Assembly: GCF_022179405.1 (NCBI RefSeq)
Contig: NZ_BPQT01000004.1
Span: forward strand, 1-64,000
Source of the DNA: Methylobacterium marchantiae
GTDB lineage: Bacteria > Pseudomonadota > Alphaproteobacteria > Rhizobiales > Beijerinckiaceae
Direction of reading: 5' to 3'
Length of the DNA stretch: 64,000 bases
Shown here: piece by piece, positions 8,274-15,636 of the stretch
How positions within the stretch are numbered: the stretch's first letter is position 1
Layout: every line of letters begins with the position of its first letter
Notes under the pieces: model-generated
Told to the model about the DNA's origin: nothing
The model's database searches: none
The model's input: the letters and a program-made list of their open reading frames with translations, nothing else
Translations under genes and position numbers: made by a program

Positions 8274-10100
8274 TCAGCGGCACTGAACCCAGCTCGATGT
8301 TGTGCCGTCCCTCTTCAGGGACAGTCCACCACGCGTGAGGGAATAAGTGGTGGTCGCGAAAATCTCCGGCTGCTCGACATCGTCGATGGCGTGTGAGCCA
8401 TCGACCTCCCAGGCGGCTTGGCCGACGCGCCGCACGGCGTTGACCTTCTGAGGAAACTCGAAGTCGCGCGTTCCGGTTCGTTCCTGCAGTGAGATCGTCA
8501 GCACGCCATACTCGTCATAGTCAGGCTGATTCCGCTTGGGGTCTCTGCAGGCGCGTCGGTCATTGAACCAGCGTCCTATGAGCTCGCGTGGGTACTCTGC
8601 CCCAGGATCGCGGTAGACGACGCTCCATGACGCCTCGGGCATCGTACCGGGGCACAGGGCGTTGTAGGCGGTCGCGACGGTCGCCTCATCGGATCGGGTC
8701 GAGCCGTCGAGCCACTCACTGCTGGCGATATCCTGAAACAGCCATTGCCGATCTGCATCGATATGGATGTCGGCCGATGAGCCCGACGGCTTCTCGGCGA
8801 GGCGATAGCTTCGGCCATCGAGCGTAACCGTCTTTCTGTAGCAGTTCGCTTTGGCCGTTCGCGTTTCGTCGGGCATGCTCGCGACGCAGGCAGAAGCATC
8901 GTCCCGGTTCTTGTCCCCTTTGACCTTTTTGCAATAGCTTAGTCGTTCTTTCGGCCCTGCACGGAACACGCCGGTGGCCGCGCCGGAACCCTGACCCGTG
9001 AGAGCAGTCGCCGCGAGCGCTGGGCTGTGATCGGGCTCGATCCTGATGTCGGAAAGGCGCTCCGTGAAGCGTAGCGGCAGCTTGAACGATACGACTTTGA
9101 ATGCTCCCGCGCTCGCCCAGCCGATCTTGAACACGGGGTGCTCGACCGCCACGAGCTTGGTAGGGTCGCCGGCCGCAGGGACGCCCCTCGGTTTCATTGG
9201 GTTGCCCCGGATCACGATGCGGCAGCCAGGCTCGCTCGTGATGGCGGTGCGACGCGGTTCGCCCACCGGCGTCGTTAGGATGCGCTCGTAGGCAGCCCTG
9301 TCCGCGCAGAACAGGGTCGGCGCGCTCGTCACGCACAAATCGCCCGGCTTGCACCAGCCGCGCCCGGCCGGCGTTGGTCGCGGTGTGACGCCGATGCCGA
9401 TGACATCTCCGCGCGCAAGGTAGTAGCTCGATTGAAATGGCCCGCCACTGCCAAACGACAAGGCGATGGGTCCGGTGCTGGCGACGGCCGAGCCGACCTC
9501 GCCCGTATTGCCCTCGCCGACCTGAACGCATTTGCCCGCCGATTTGGCCTCTGGTGAGCCGAGTGCGAGATCGGTCGCGCTCGGGCATGCCCATACCGGT
9601 GGTCCCGCCCGCACGGCGCAGAAGCCCGGCCCTTGGCATGTCGTCGTGCTGCCGGCCGGCGCGAACATGCCTATCGGGATGTAGCCGAGATGCTTTCCCT
9701 TGTCGGTCGCGTACATGACCTGCGCCGATTTCGTCGCCTCCACGGCGAACCACCGATGGGCCGGTACGATCTCACAGGTCCCAGCCTGGACCGCGGAAAG
9801 GCCTGCCTGCTGCCCCCGATCCGACCCGGCCTGGGCAATCGCCAGCGCGGTATCGAGGCTGCACGCAAAGGTCGCCTCCGGCAGGCGGCATTCGGACCCG
9901 GCTACGCAAGTCGGTGGCATTGTAGCGGGAGCGACTGACTCGACGGCCCTGGCGATCTGTGCGGGAAGGAATACCCCGGTCAAGGCGACCGAGAGCAGCG
10001 CGATCTTGGCACGAGCCGATATGACAGTGACCCCGTGCATCCCGTGCAGGGTGTGCGTCACGACCACCCCAACGCCGTCTCGGTTCAAGGCGGCGCGCAT
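8274..10100 (-). CDS. Secreted Cys-rich protein with three repeated modules, function unknown
   Basis: The 608-aa product begins with an extended signal region (ISARAKIALLSVALTGVFLP, then AQIARAVE). The mature N-terminal half carries three similar cysteine modules, each about C-x(4-6)-C-x(5-8)-FxC or WxC followed by a lone Cys in CxxV/I: CVAGSECRLPEATFAC...CEIV, CQGPGFCAVRAGPPVWAC...CVQV, and CKPGDLCVTSAPTLFC...CRIV. The C-terminal half has further paired cysteines and no recognised domain. The start ATG at 10100 overlaps the stop of the upstream gene by one base (TGATG), so the two are coupled. It is the last gene of a four-gene minus-strand operon of envelope proteins. I do not recognise the family. 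Confidence 0.75.
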   Translation of the reverse strand: MRAALNRDGVGVVVTHTLHGMHGVTVISARAKIALLSVALTGVFLPAQIARAVESVAPATMPPTCVAGSECRLPEATFACSLDTALAIAQAGSDRGQQAGLSAVQAGTCEIVPAHRWFAVEATKSAQVMYATDKGKHLGYIPIGMFAPAGSTTTCQGPGFCAVRAGPPVWACPSATDLALGSPEAKSAGKCVQVGEGNTGEVGSAVASTGPIALSFGSGGPFQSSYYLARGDVIGIGVTPRPTPAGRGWCKPGDLCVTSAPTLFCADRAAYERILTTPVGEPRRTAITSEPGCRIVIRGNPMKPRGVPAAGDPTKLVAVEHPVFKIGWASAGAFKVVSFKLPLRFTERLSDIRIEPDHSPALAATALTGQGSGAATGVFRAGPKERLSYCKKVKGDKNRDDASACVASMPDETRTAKANCYRKTVTLDGRSYRLAEKPSGSSADIHIDADRQWLFQDIASSEWLDGSTRSDEATVATAYNALCPGTMPEASWSVVYRDPGAEYPRELIGRWFNDRRACRDPKRNQPDYDEYGVLTISLQERTGTRDFEFPQKVNAVRRVGQAAWEVDGSHAIDDVEQPEIFATTTYSLTRGGLSLKRDGTTSSWVQCR

Positions 10101-10621
10101 CAGAAGTCCTTTTTCACGGTGCGGCTGTCGGGGTAGAAATCGCCGTATCGCTCGCGCAACCAGCCCACGGCTATCGCGCAAAAACGGCGCCCCTGTTCGG
10201 TGTAGGTCCGTTCCTTGACGTTGCCCCGACCGGTGTAGGCCAACTCGGCGATGTCGTCGTTCGCCGCGGCCTCCTCGCGATTGGCGGTCTCCCACCGTTC
10301 GTCGGTGGCGAGGGTGGGCTCCTTCTTCAGGAGCGCCGCCTCAATGCCCTTCACCTGCGCTTTCGCCTCCTCCATCTGCTGGGGCGTGAGATAAACGAGG
10401 GCAAAGCCAGTGCGGCTATCGAAGCACTGCCGGGCGGCGAGGTAGTTGCGGTAGGCATCAAGCAACATTGTCGTGGGCTTGGCGGCTTCTGCGAGCATTT
10501 CTTCGAGGGCGCGCTGCTTCTCCTCCGCGGTGGATGGGCCAAACTGCGCCGAGGCGAAGTTGATCGAGGCAGCCAGTGCGACGGCTGATATGAGTGCGGC
10601 GTGGCCAAGACGGTACGGCAT
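10100..10621 (-). CDS. Small secreted/periplasmic protein, unknown function
   Basis: The 173-aa product has a clear signal peptide (MPYRLGHAALISAVALAASI, then NFASAQFG). The mature part is helical and charged (EEKQRALEEMLAEAAK, MEEAKAQVKGIEAALLKKE) and has two cysteines, one in ARQCFDSRTGF and one in RRFCAIAVGWLRERYGDF. No family was recognised. It lies 60 bases downstream of the Imm-SHOCT gene and is coupled to the following secreted protein through a TGATG overlap, so the two probably act together outside the cytoplasmic membrane. Confidence 0.75.
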   Translation of the reverse strand: MPYRLGHAALISAVALAASINFASAQFGPSTAEEKQRALEEMLAEAAKPTTMLLDAYRNYLAARQCFDSRTGFALVYLTPQQMEEAKAQVKGIEAALLKKEPTLATDERWETANREEAAANDDIAELAYTGRGNVKERTYTEQGRRFCAIAVGWLRERYGDFYPDSRTVKKDF

Positions 10622-10681
10622 TCGGTTTCCTTCTCATCTCACGGGGGATTGGGTCTGACCGACGCGCTGACCTCAAGCGGG

Positions 10682-11113
10682 CTACAGTCCGCGAAGGACC
10701 GCGCTTTTCAGCGCGCGATGCTCGGGTTCGTCGATGTGGCCGGCGGTGCGGAGATCGCCAAGGCGTTCGAGTTCCCGCACTGCATCGGCCGGCGAAAGGG
10801 CGGGCCGCGCGTGTCCGCCACCATCCCCGTGAGGGGCCGCCACGAGGGCGACCCACCGGGTGTCATTGACGAATAGATTCAGCCCCGACTCGCCGCCCTG
10901 CGAAGCGCCGGTCTGATCAGGCCGATGCACTGCGTGCAGCGCCCAGACCAACGCCACGACCCACCCGACGAGCGTTCCGCCGAACAGGCCGTTGACCGCC
11001 AGGATGACCCAGCGATTGGGGTGACGGCGGTGGAAGGCGATGATCGAGGGCAGGCCGTAGATCGCGATGCAAACGGTGACCGCGACCAGCACCCAGACGG
11101 TGTCGTCGGTCAC
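10682..11113 (-). CDS. Imm-superfamily (superinfection-immunity-like) membrane protein with SHOCT domain
   Basis: The 143-aa product has two membrane spans near the N-terminus (VWVLVAVTVCIAIYGLPSII and WVILAVNGLFGGTLVGWVVA) around RRHPNRWVILAVNGLFGGTL. This arrangement is typical of the small Imm superfamily named after the T4 superinfection-immunity protein. The C-terminal 30 residues (ELERLGDLRTAGHIDEPEHR) form a SHOCT helical motif. ATG 11113 overlaps the stop of the DUF805 gene by four bases. The family name does not prove a phage-exclusion role; most bacterial members are uncharacterised. Confidence 0.8.
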   Translation of the reverse strand: MTDDTVWVLVAVTVCIAIYGLPSIIAFHRRHPNRWVILAVNGLFGGTLVGWVVALVWALHAVHRPDQTGASQGGESGLNLFVNDTRWVALVAAPHGDGGGHARPALSPADAVRELERLGDLRTAGHIDEPEHRALKSAVLRGL

Positions 11114-11631
11114 GCGCCGCGCGCCTGCGACAGGGCCTGAGCCTTCATGACCTCGAACTCGGCCTCCGACAGGCTGCCGCCAGCGCGAAGCTGCGCAAGC
11201 CGCTCGATCTCGGCGATCACATCACGCTGCGGCTGTGCGACGGGGCGAGCCGGCACCGGGCCTGCGGGGGCAGCGCCAATTGAAGCGGGCACGGCACCGG
11301 CCACCGGGGGCGGCCCGAACCGGTTCGGCCCCGGCGTCCCGGCAAAGCAGGCGAAGACCAGCGCGACGGGGCTGAGCAACAACCACCAGCCCGAATGGTC
11401 GGTGTCGTGCATCCGCCGAATGCCGGCGGCCACTTGGGGCACGAGGTGGATCAGGTGGACGAGGCCGATGAACAGGCCGCCATCCTTGTTGCCCGTGGCG
11501 AAGGCCGCATCGAGCATCAGGGCGATGACCGCAATGCCGAGGTACACGAGAATGAAGCGCCAGTAGTCGCCGCGCGAGGTACGGCCGGTGAAGTCGCGAA
11601 AGCTCCGCATCGCACTGAGGTACGAGTTCAT
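11110..11631 (-). CDS. DUF805 membrane protein with C-terminal SHOCT domain
   Basis: The 173-aa product has the DUF805 signature at its start (SFRDFTGRTSRGDYWRF), membrane helices at residues 25-75, the GIRRMHDTDHSGWW turn and a third span (LLLSPVALVFACFAGTPGPN). After a Pro/Ala linker, residues 137-170 (IAEIERLAQLRAGGSLSEAE) form a SHOCT motif like that of the next gene. It is first in a four-gene operon running to 8274. The gene diverges from the XRE regulator at 11767, which may control it. Molecular function is unknown for the family. Confidence 0.85.
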   Translation of the reverse strand: MNSYLSAMRSFRDFTGRTSRGDYWRFILVYLGIAVIALMLDAAFATGNKDGGLFIGLVHLIHLVPQVAAGIRRMHDTDHSGWWLLLSPVALVFACFAGTPGPNRFGPPPVAGAVPASIGAAPAGPVPARPVAQPQRDVIAEIERLAQLRAGGSLSEAEFEVMKAQALSQARGA

Positions 11632-11766
11632 TAGCGTCAGATCTCCGGAGGGGTTTTTGGGTCAGGTGGAAAGGCAGCGAGCTTTCGGTCATCCAAGCGA
11701 CGCCGCTATTTCCTGAACTTCTATTGCCTGGATTGATGGACTGCAACCGGTGCGCTGTCGCCGCCG

Positions 11767-12030
11767 ATGAATGCGCGCGACATGGTCGGTTGGAATCTGC
11801 GTCGCCTGCGGGTGACCAAAGGCTTGTCGCAAGAGGCGCTCGGCCTGCTCGCGGGCTGCGAACCGTCCTATATCGGGCGTATCGAACGCGGTCGGGAGAA
11901 CACCACCATCGAAACGCTCGAAGGCTTGGCAGCTGTGCTCGATGCCCACATCTCGGCGTTTTTCGTCACCCCCGAAGCCGGCGCCGAGAAGCCAGCCTCG
12001 CTTCGTCCAGGGCGCAAGCCCAAAGCCTGA
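11767..12030 (+). CDS. XRE-family helix-turn-helix regulator
   Basis: The 87-aa protein is almost wholly one HTH_3 domain: NLRRLRVTKGLSQEALGLLA, then GCEPSYIGRIERGREN, then TTIETLEGLAAVLDAH. Such small lone XRE proteins are common in mobile regions and control their neighbours. It is read divergently from the DUF805 operon, whose start lies 135 bases away, so the shared intergenic region is the obvious place for an operator; no clear palindrome was picked out there. A short basic tail (RPGRKPKA) follows the domain. Confidence 0.9.
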   Translation: MNARDMVGWNLRRLRVTKGLSQEALGLLAGCEPSYIGRIERGRENTTIETLEGLAAVLDAHISAFFVTPEAGAEKPASLRPGRKPKA

Positions 12031-12047
12031 GCACCGAGGATTCATCG

Positions 12048-12419
12048 TCAGTACTCCTCAGCGAGCATGATGGTGAGAATGCGCACCGTCACCGCCGGGT
12101 CGGCCGGGTCAGGCGAGTGTCCGACCATGGCGCGGTCGTAGGTGTCGATCTTCCAAAAGCACCGCTGCCCAGCGAGATCGAAGGCGCCGAAATCATGCTC
12201 GCCATGCGGGTCGTTGGCGACGCTGAAGGCCTCGAATGCTTGCACCGCCGCTTCGGCCTTGAGACGCTGCTCCTCGGGCAGGGTAGCGATCCCGCGCGAC
12301 AGCATCACATGCCCGCCGGCAAAGCTCCGGCGGAAGGCATCGTTGAGGCCGCGCACCCGGTTGGTGCGGGTGGTCGAGGCGGAATCCGCCTCGACGTTGA
12401 TGGGGGCTGGGCGGCTCAT
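12048..12419 (-). CDS. DUF3768 domain protein
   Basis: The 123-aa protein shows the DUF3768 pattern: RVRGLNDAFRRSFAGGHVML, then the central FGAFDLAGQRCFWKIDTYDR, and the C-terminal VTVRILTIMLAEEY. Members are frequent on alphaproteobacterial plasmids and integrated elements, with no known activity. ATG 12419 is chosen because it overlaps the TGA of the upstream gene by four bases. It is the second gene of a two-gene unit. Confidence 0.9.
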   Translation of the reverse strand: MSRPAPINVEADSASTTRTNRVRGLNDAFRRSFAGGHVMLSRGIATLPEEQRLKAEAAVQAFEAFSVANDPHGEHDFGAFDLAGQRCFWKIDTYDRAMVGHSPDPADPAVTVRILTIMLAEEY

Positions 12420-13042
12420 GCCCCCGGCTTTGCGCTCTGCACCGCGCCGGGCGGGAGCAAGCCAAGCTCGCTGCGGTGCCGGGTGATCAGCCCATCGTCT
12501 GGCCAGTCGCGCCACTGAAGCTCGAAGGCGTCGTCGGCCTTGGTGTACATGATGATTGCCTCGAACCAGCCCTCCTGCGGGCCGGCACAGGCCAGCACGA
12601 GGCAACCGCGTTCGATGCCGGGCCAATCGGCGGGTGCCTTGAAACGGCCGCCAGGGCCTCCGCTGCCCGAAGCGTCACCGGCAGCACCGCCCGAACCGGG
12701 AGGGGCGCTGGCGGCTTTCCCTGCGGCCCTGACAGGCGGGGCAACATCGGGCAGGCCCGCCGCTGCGATGAGCCGGTCAAACACCTCGCCTTTGACGAAC
12801 GGCACGAAGGCTTTGCCGCTCCCGAACAAGCGTCCCTGCGGCAGGCCGGCGGCAAGGCTTTGATGAGTGTCATCGCTGATCTCGAGGACATGCATGCCCA
12901 TCAGGCCGGCGGCGCGCTCGGCCTCGGCCTTCTCCCCGGCGGCAAAGCGCGAGGCGTGGGGGCGGTGCCGTTCGTCGCGGCCGAACAGGATCAGGCTGGG
13001 CGGTATGGTGGCAGCTGGGCTGATTGCGGTGTTCAGCGTCAT
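12416..13042 (-). CDS. Hypothetical mobile-element protein (208 aa)
   Basis: The protein has an N-terminal part with a short basic segment (LILFGRDERHRPHASRF), a middle part in which FVPFVKGEVFDRLIAAAGLP is the most structured stretch, a Gly/Ala/Pro linker, and a C-terminal part rich in aromatic and acidic residues (GWFEAIIMYTKADDAFELQW). I do not recognise the family. It has no signal peptide, so it is probably cytoplasmic. It heads an operon with DUF3768 and is preceded by a leader with a strong hairpin and a near-consensus promoter (listed separately). Confidence 0.75.
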   Translation of the reverse strand: MTLNTAISPAATIPPSLILFGRDERHRPHASRFAAGEKAEAERAAGLMGMHVLEISDDTHQSLAAGLPQGRLFGSGKAFVPFVKGEVFDRLIAAAGLPDVAPPVRAAGKAASAPPGSGGAAGDASGSGGPGGRFKAPADWPGIERGCLVLACAGPQEGWFEAIIMYTKADDAFELQWRDWPDDGLITRHRSELGLLPPGAVQSAKPGA

Positions 13043-13063
13043 GAGCAGGCTCCAGAAACGACG

Positions 13064-13085
13064 AAGGCGGCCCGGAGGCCGCCTT
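13064..13085 (-). promoter_or_regulatory. Leader hairpin before the 12416-13042 gene
   Basis: AAGGCGGCC-CGGA-GGCCGCCTT is a perfect 9-bp stem with a 4-base loop, ending 22 bases upstream of the start codon at 13042. No U-run follows it on either strand, so it is not an ordinary terminator. Its place just before the ribosome-binding region suggests control of translation or mRNA stability. Confidence 0.5.
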
Positions 13086-13212
13086 GCGTTGAGTGTGAGG
13101 GGAAGGATGCACCCGCCTGCTGCCGGTGAGGCTTGGGTGGTGGCAGGCGTCGCAACAGCAGCGGCATTGGGGGCATCCGGTTAGCTGCGAAACAGCCCGC
13201 AGCGAACCTCAC

Positions 13213-13239
13213 ATTATAAGATTATCATCCTAATGTCAA
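13213..13239 (-). promoter_or_regulatory. Near-consensus sigma-70 promoter for the 13042-12048 operon
   Basis: On the minus strand a perfect TTGACA (13239-13234) is followed after 15 bases by a perfect TATAAT (13218-13213). The spacer is two bases shorter than the optimum of 17. The arms also form an inverted repeat, ACATTA...TAATGT (13211-13236), which could be an operator. The predicted leader is about 160 nt and contains the hairpin at 13064-13085. The AT-rich promoter stands out sharply from its GC-rich surroundings. The rest of the 310-base gap 13043-13352 shows nothing else. Confidence 0.6.
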
Positions 13240-13352
13240 GCTTGGGTTGGTTTTCAGCTGGCGCAGCTACCTATGAGTTATGCCGCCAGGTCTCTTTGAT
13301 ATTAGCGGAGCAGTCACAGCAATGAGCAAACTCTTGTCGTTTTGCTTTTGCG

Positions 13353-14012
13353 TCAGGCGTTGTCAGGTAATCCACTTGGTCGGATGAGGCCCGCGGCAAT
13401 TGCCAGCCAGACGAGGTGCGCGTCATTGCGGGCACCCAGCTTCGCCTTGATGCCATAGTGGTAGTTCTGAATGGTTTTGGGGCTTAGGTTGAGCGCCTTG
13501 GCGATGGCCTCCGTGGCCATGCCGGATGCCACGAGTTGAAGTACCTCGACTTCCCGGGGGCCGAGCTCGTCGAGCGGCGAGCGCTTGCCGCTGAGACGTT
13601 CCGCTGCAAGCTCCTGTGCGATGTCGGCGCTGACTGCCTGTCCGCCACGTGCCACGATGGCCACCGATCTAACCAGTTCCTCGGGGGCGCTGCTTTTGGT
13701 GACGTAACCCGAGGCTCCCGCCTCAAAGGCTTTCAGGGCGTAGGCCGCCCCCTGATGCATGGTGAACACTAGGATGCGGGCGCGCGAGTCCCATTGCCTG
13801 ATGTGACGGACTCCCTCGAGGCCGCTAGGACCCGGCAGCGACAGATCCATGATCACCAATGTCGGTTTCATGGCCTTATACGCCCGGTAGGCATCGGATG
13901 CCGTCTCTGCCTCGGCCACAACGCGGTATCCAGGTTGACGCTCCAGTAGCCGACGATACCCTTCCCGAACGACAGGATGGTCATCGACGAGGAGGATGCC
14001 AATCTCGCTCAC
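13353..14012 (-). CDS. NarL/FixJ-family response regulator, partner of the adjacent kinase
   Basis: The 219-aa protein has a receiver domain with acidic pocket VDDHP, phosphoacceptor Asp56 in LVIMDLSLPG, and the conserved Lys in GYVTKSS. The LuxR-type output domain covers residues 150-210 (LGPREVEVLQLVASGMATEA, then LSPKTIQNYHYGIKAKLGA). Its ATG overlaps the stop of the kinase gene by four bases, which ties the pair together. The pair diverges from xoxF, as moxYX-type regulators do beside methanol dehydrogenase genes in Paracoccus. Control of xoxF or another methanol gene is therefore likely but is an inference. Confidence 0.93.
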   Translation of the reverse strand: MSEIGILLVDDHPVVREGYRRLLERQPGYRVVAEAETASDAYRAYKAMKPTLVIMDLSLPGPSGLEGVRHIRQWDSRARILVFTMHQGAAYALKAFEAGASGYVTKSSAPEELVRSVAIVARGGQAVSADIAQELAAERLSGKRSPLDELGPREVEVLQLVASGMATEAIAKALNLSPKTIQNYHYGIKAKLGARNDAHLVWLAIAAGLIRPSGLPDNA

Positions 14013-15433
14013 GCGGCAAGCCCCTCTAGCTTCATTCCGGGAGGGATCTTCCTATCGTTCCGTGGGCTAGAATGATCGGCCTCCGACGGACATGGAATCG
14101 TCGCTTCGATCCGTACGCCGCCTTGGGCGGGGACGATGGCCAAAGTCCCGCCGAGAGCCCCGATCCGCTCACGAATGCCGAGAACGCCGTGGCCGCTGCC
14201 GGTCTCCACCAGCGCCGCGTCGCCACCGCCGTCATCCACGATGCCGAGCGTTACCATGTCCGGCGTCCGAACAAGGCTGACATTCACCTGAGTCGGCTTT
14301 CCGTGACGAACTGCATTGGTGAGGCACTCCTGCACGATCCGGTAGATGCTGAGCGCAACCGGTGCGCTCAATGTCGAGAAGTCACCGGCGAAGCTCAGGC
14401 TGAAAGCGGCGGGCTTCGCACTTCGTCCCTCCCATGTAGAGACGAGGCGGCGGAGGCTATGTTCCAAGCCGAACTCTTCGAGGTCGGGAGGCCGCAGGCG
14501 TGCCAGCGCCCCTTTCAGCGTACCCATCATATGACGGGTGATCCGGCTGATCGAGCGAGCGTCGTCACGCAACTCCGAACGTTCGCCGGCCTCGGCTTCG
14601 ATTGCGCTCGCCAGGGCTCCCGTGGCGGTCAGACATTGTCCGAACTCATCATGAAGCTCACGTGCGAGTGCACGGCGCTCTTCTTCCTGAACGGCAAAAA
14701 GACGCCGGGTCAGCGCCGTCCGCTCGGCCGTAGTGTGCTGGAGACGCTCGCTCAGGGCGTTCACGGCACGCGCGATGCGGTCGAATTCCCCGGCTCGGAA
14801 CGGGGGTAGGCGGGTGGAATGATCGCCCCTCTCCATCTTGCCGAGGCCACGGGTGATCACCCGCGCCGGCTGTAGTGCGATACCGATCACGAAGGTGGCC
14901 AGGATGGCGATACCGCCAGCCATGGCGGCGGCGGCGGCCATCAGCACCCGCACCTGTCGCCAGACCTGGCGCACGGCCGCGCCCCGGTCGGGCGTAGTGA
15001 CCACGATCCCCGCTTCCCTGCGATTCAGGATCACCGCGCGGCGGATCGGCGGGATCACTCCGAAAGCCTCGCGATACAACGTTTCGAACCACGCCGGAGC
15101 TGGCCTACCCGCGGTCTCCAGGCCACTGCATTGCTGAAGCGTGGCCTCGCCCTCCCATGTCAGGGCGACGCAGTTCCCGGGGCTGATGAATCGCAGGGTG
15201 TGCGAGCTGCGCCAATCCGGAAAGGCATATTTGGCGGAGCGACCGGCGCTGCCGCGCCAAGTCAGTTCCCGCCAGGCGAGTTCCTGCGCTTCCCGGACGA
15301 CCCGGTCGGCCGAGGCCGCGGTCTCCTCCCGGATGCCTTGGTGCACCTCAGCGACGACCCAGGCTGTGGCACAGGCCAGGCAAAGCAGCACTACGCCAAG
15401 GACGCGCAGGATCAATCCGATGAGCAGACCCAT
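14009..15433 (-). CDS. Membrane sensor histidine kinase (NarX/MoxY-like HisKA_3 type)
   Basis: The 474-aa product has a first membrane span (LIGLILRVLGVVLLCLACAT), a periplasmic part of about 130 residues with a cysteine pair (Cys88, Cys102), a second span at about 163-190, and a HAMP segment (ARVITRGLGKMERGDHSTRL). The HisKA_3 dimerisation box RALARELHDEFGQCL contains phospho-acceptor His261. The HATPase part has the N-box IVQECLTNAVRHGK and the glycine boxes DDGGGD and GHGVLGIRERI. Start ATG 15433 is chosen because it sits just before the first span. It lies about 200 bases from the divergent xoxF. The signal is unknown; methanol, formaldehyde or lanthanide state are reasonable guesses. Confidence 0.9.
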   Translation of the reverse strand: MGLLIGLILRVLGVVLLCLACATAWVVAEVHQGIREETAASADRVVREAQELAWRELTWRGSAGRSAKYAFPDWRSSHTLRFISPGNCVALTWEGEATLQQCSGLETAGRPAPAWFETLYREAFGVIPPIRRAVILNRREAGIVVTTPDRGAAVRQVWRQVRVLMAAAAAMAGGIAILATFVIGIALQPARVITRGLGKMERGDHSTRLPPFRAGEFDRIARAVNALSERLQHTTAERTALTRRLFAVQEEERRALARELHDEFGQCLTATGALASAIEAEAGERSELRDDARSISRITRHMMGTLKGALARLRPPDLEEFGLEHSLRRLVSTWEGRSAKPAAFSLSFAGDFSTLSAPVALSIYRIVQECLTNAVRHGKPTQVNVSLVRTPDMVTLGIVDDGGGDAALVETGSGHGVLGIRERIGALGGTLAIVPAQGGVRIEATIPCPSEADHSSPRNDRKIPPGMKLEGLAA

Positions 15434-15636
15434 GCCGTGGTGTTCCCCGCATCCAGCGAGGGAGAGGGACGCAACGGCCGGATGCTGGCAAGTGGGCAAG
15501 GCTGCGATCAGGCAAAATGCCCGACTGACGACGGGGATCCTGCCCTACCAGGGGACCGGGCGGGCCAATAGCGTTTCCGTCGTCGGGCTGCTCCGCGAGA
15601 CAGTCGAAGAAGGCAGCCGGCGACGGGAGGAATTCC

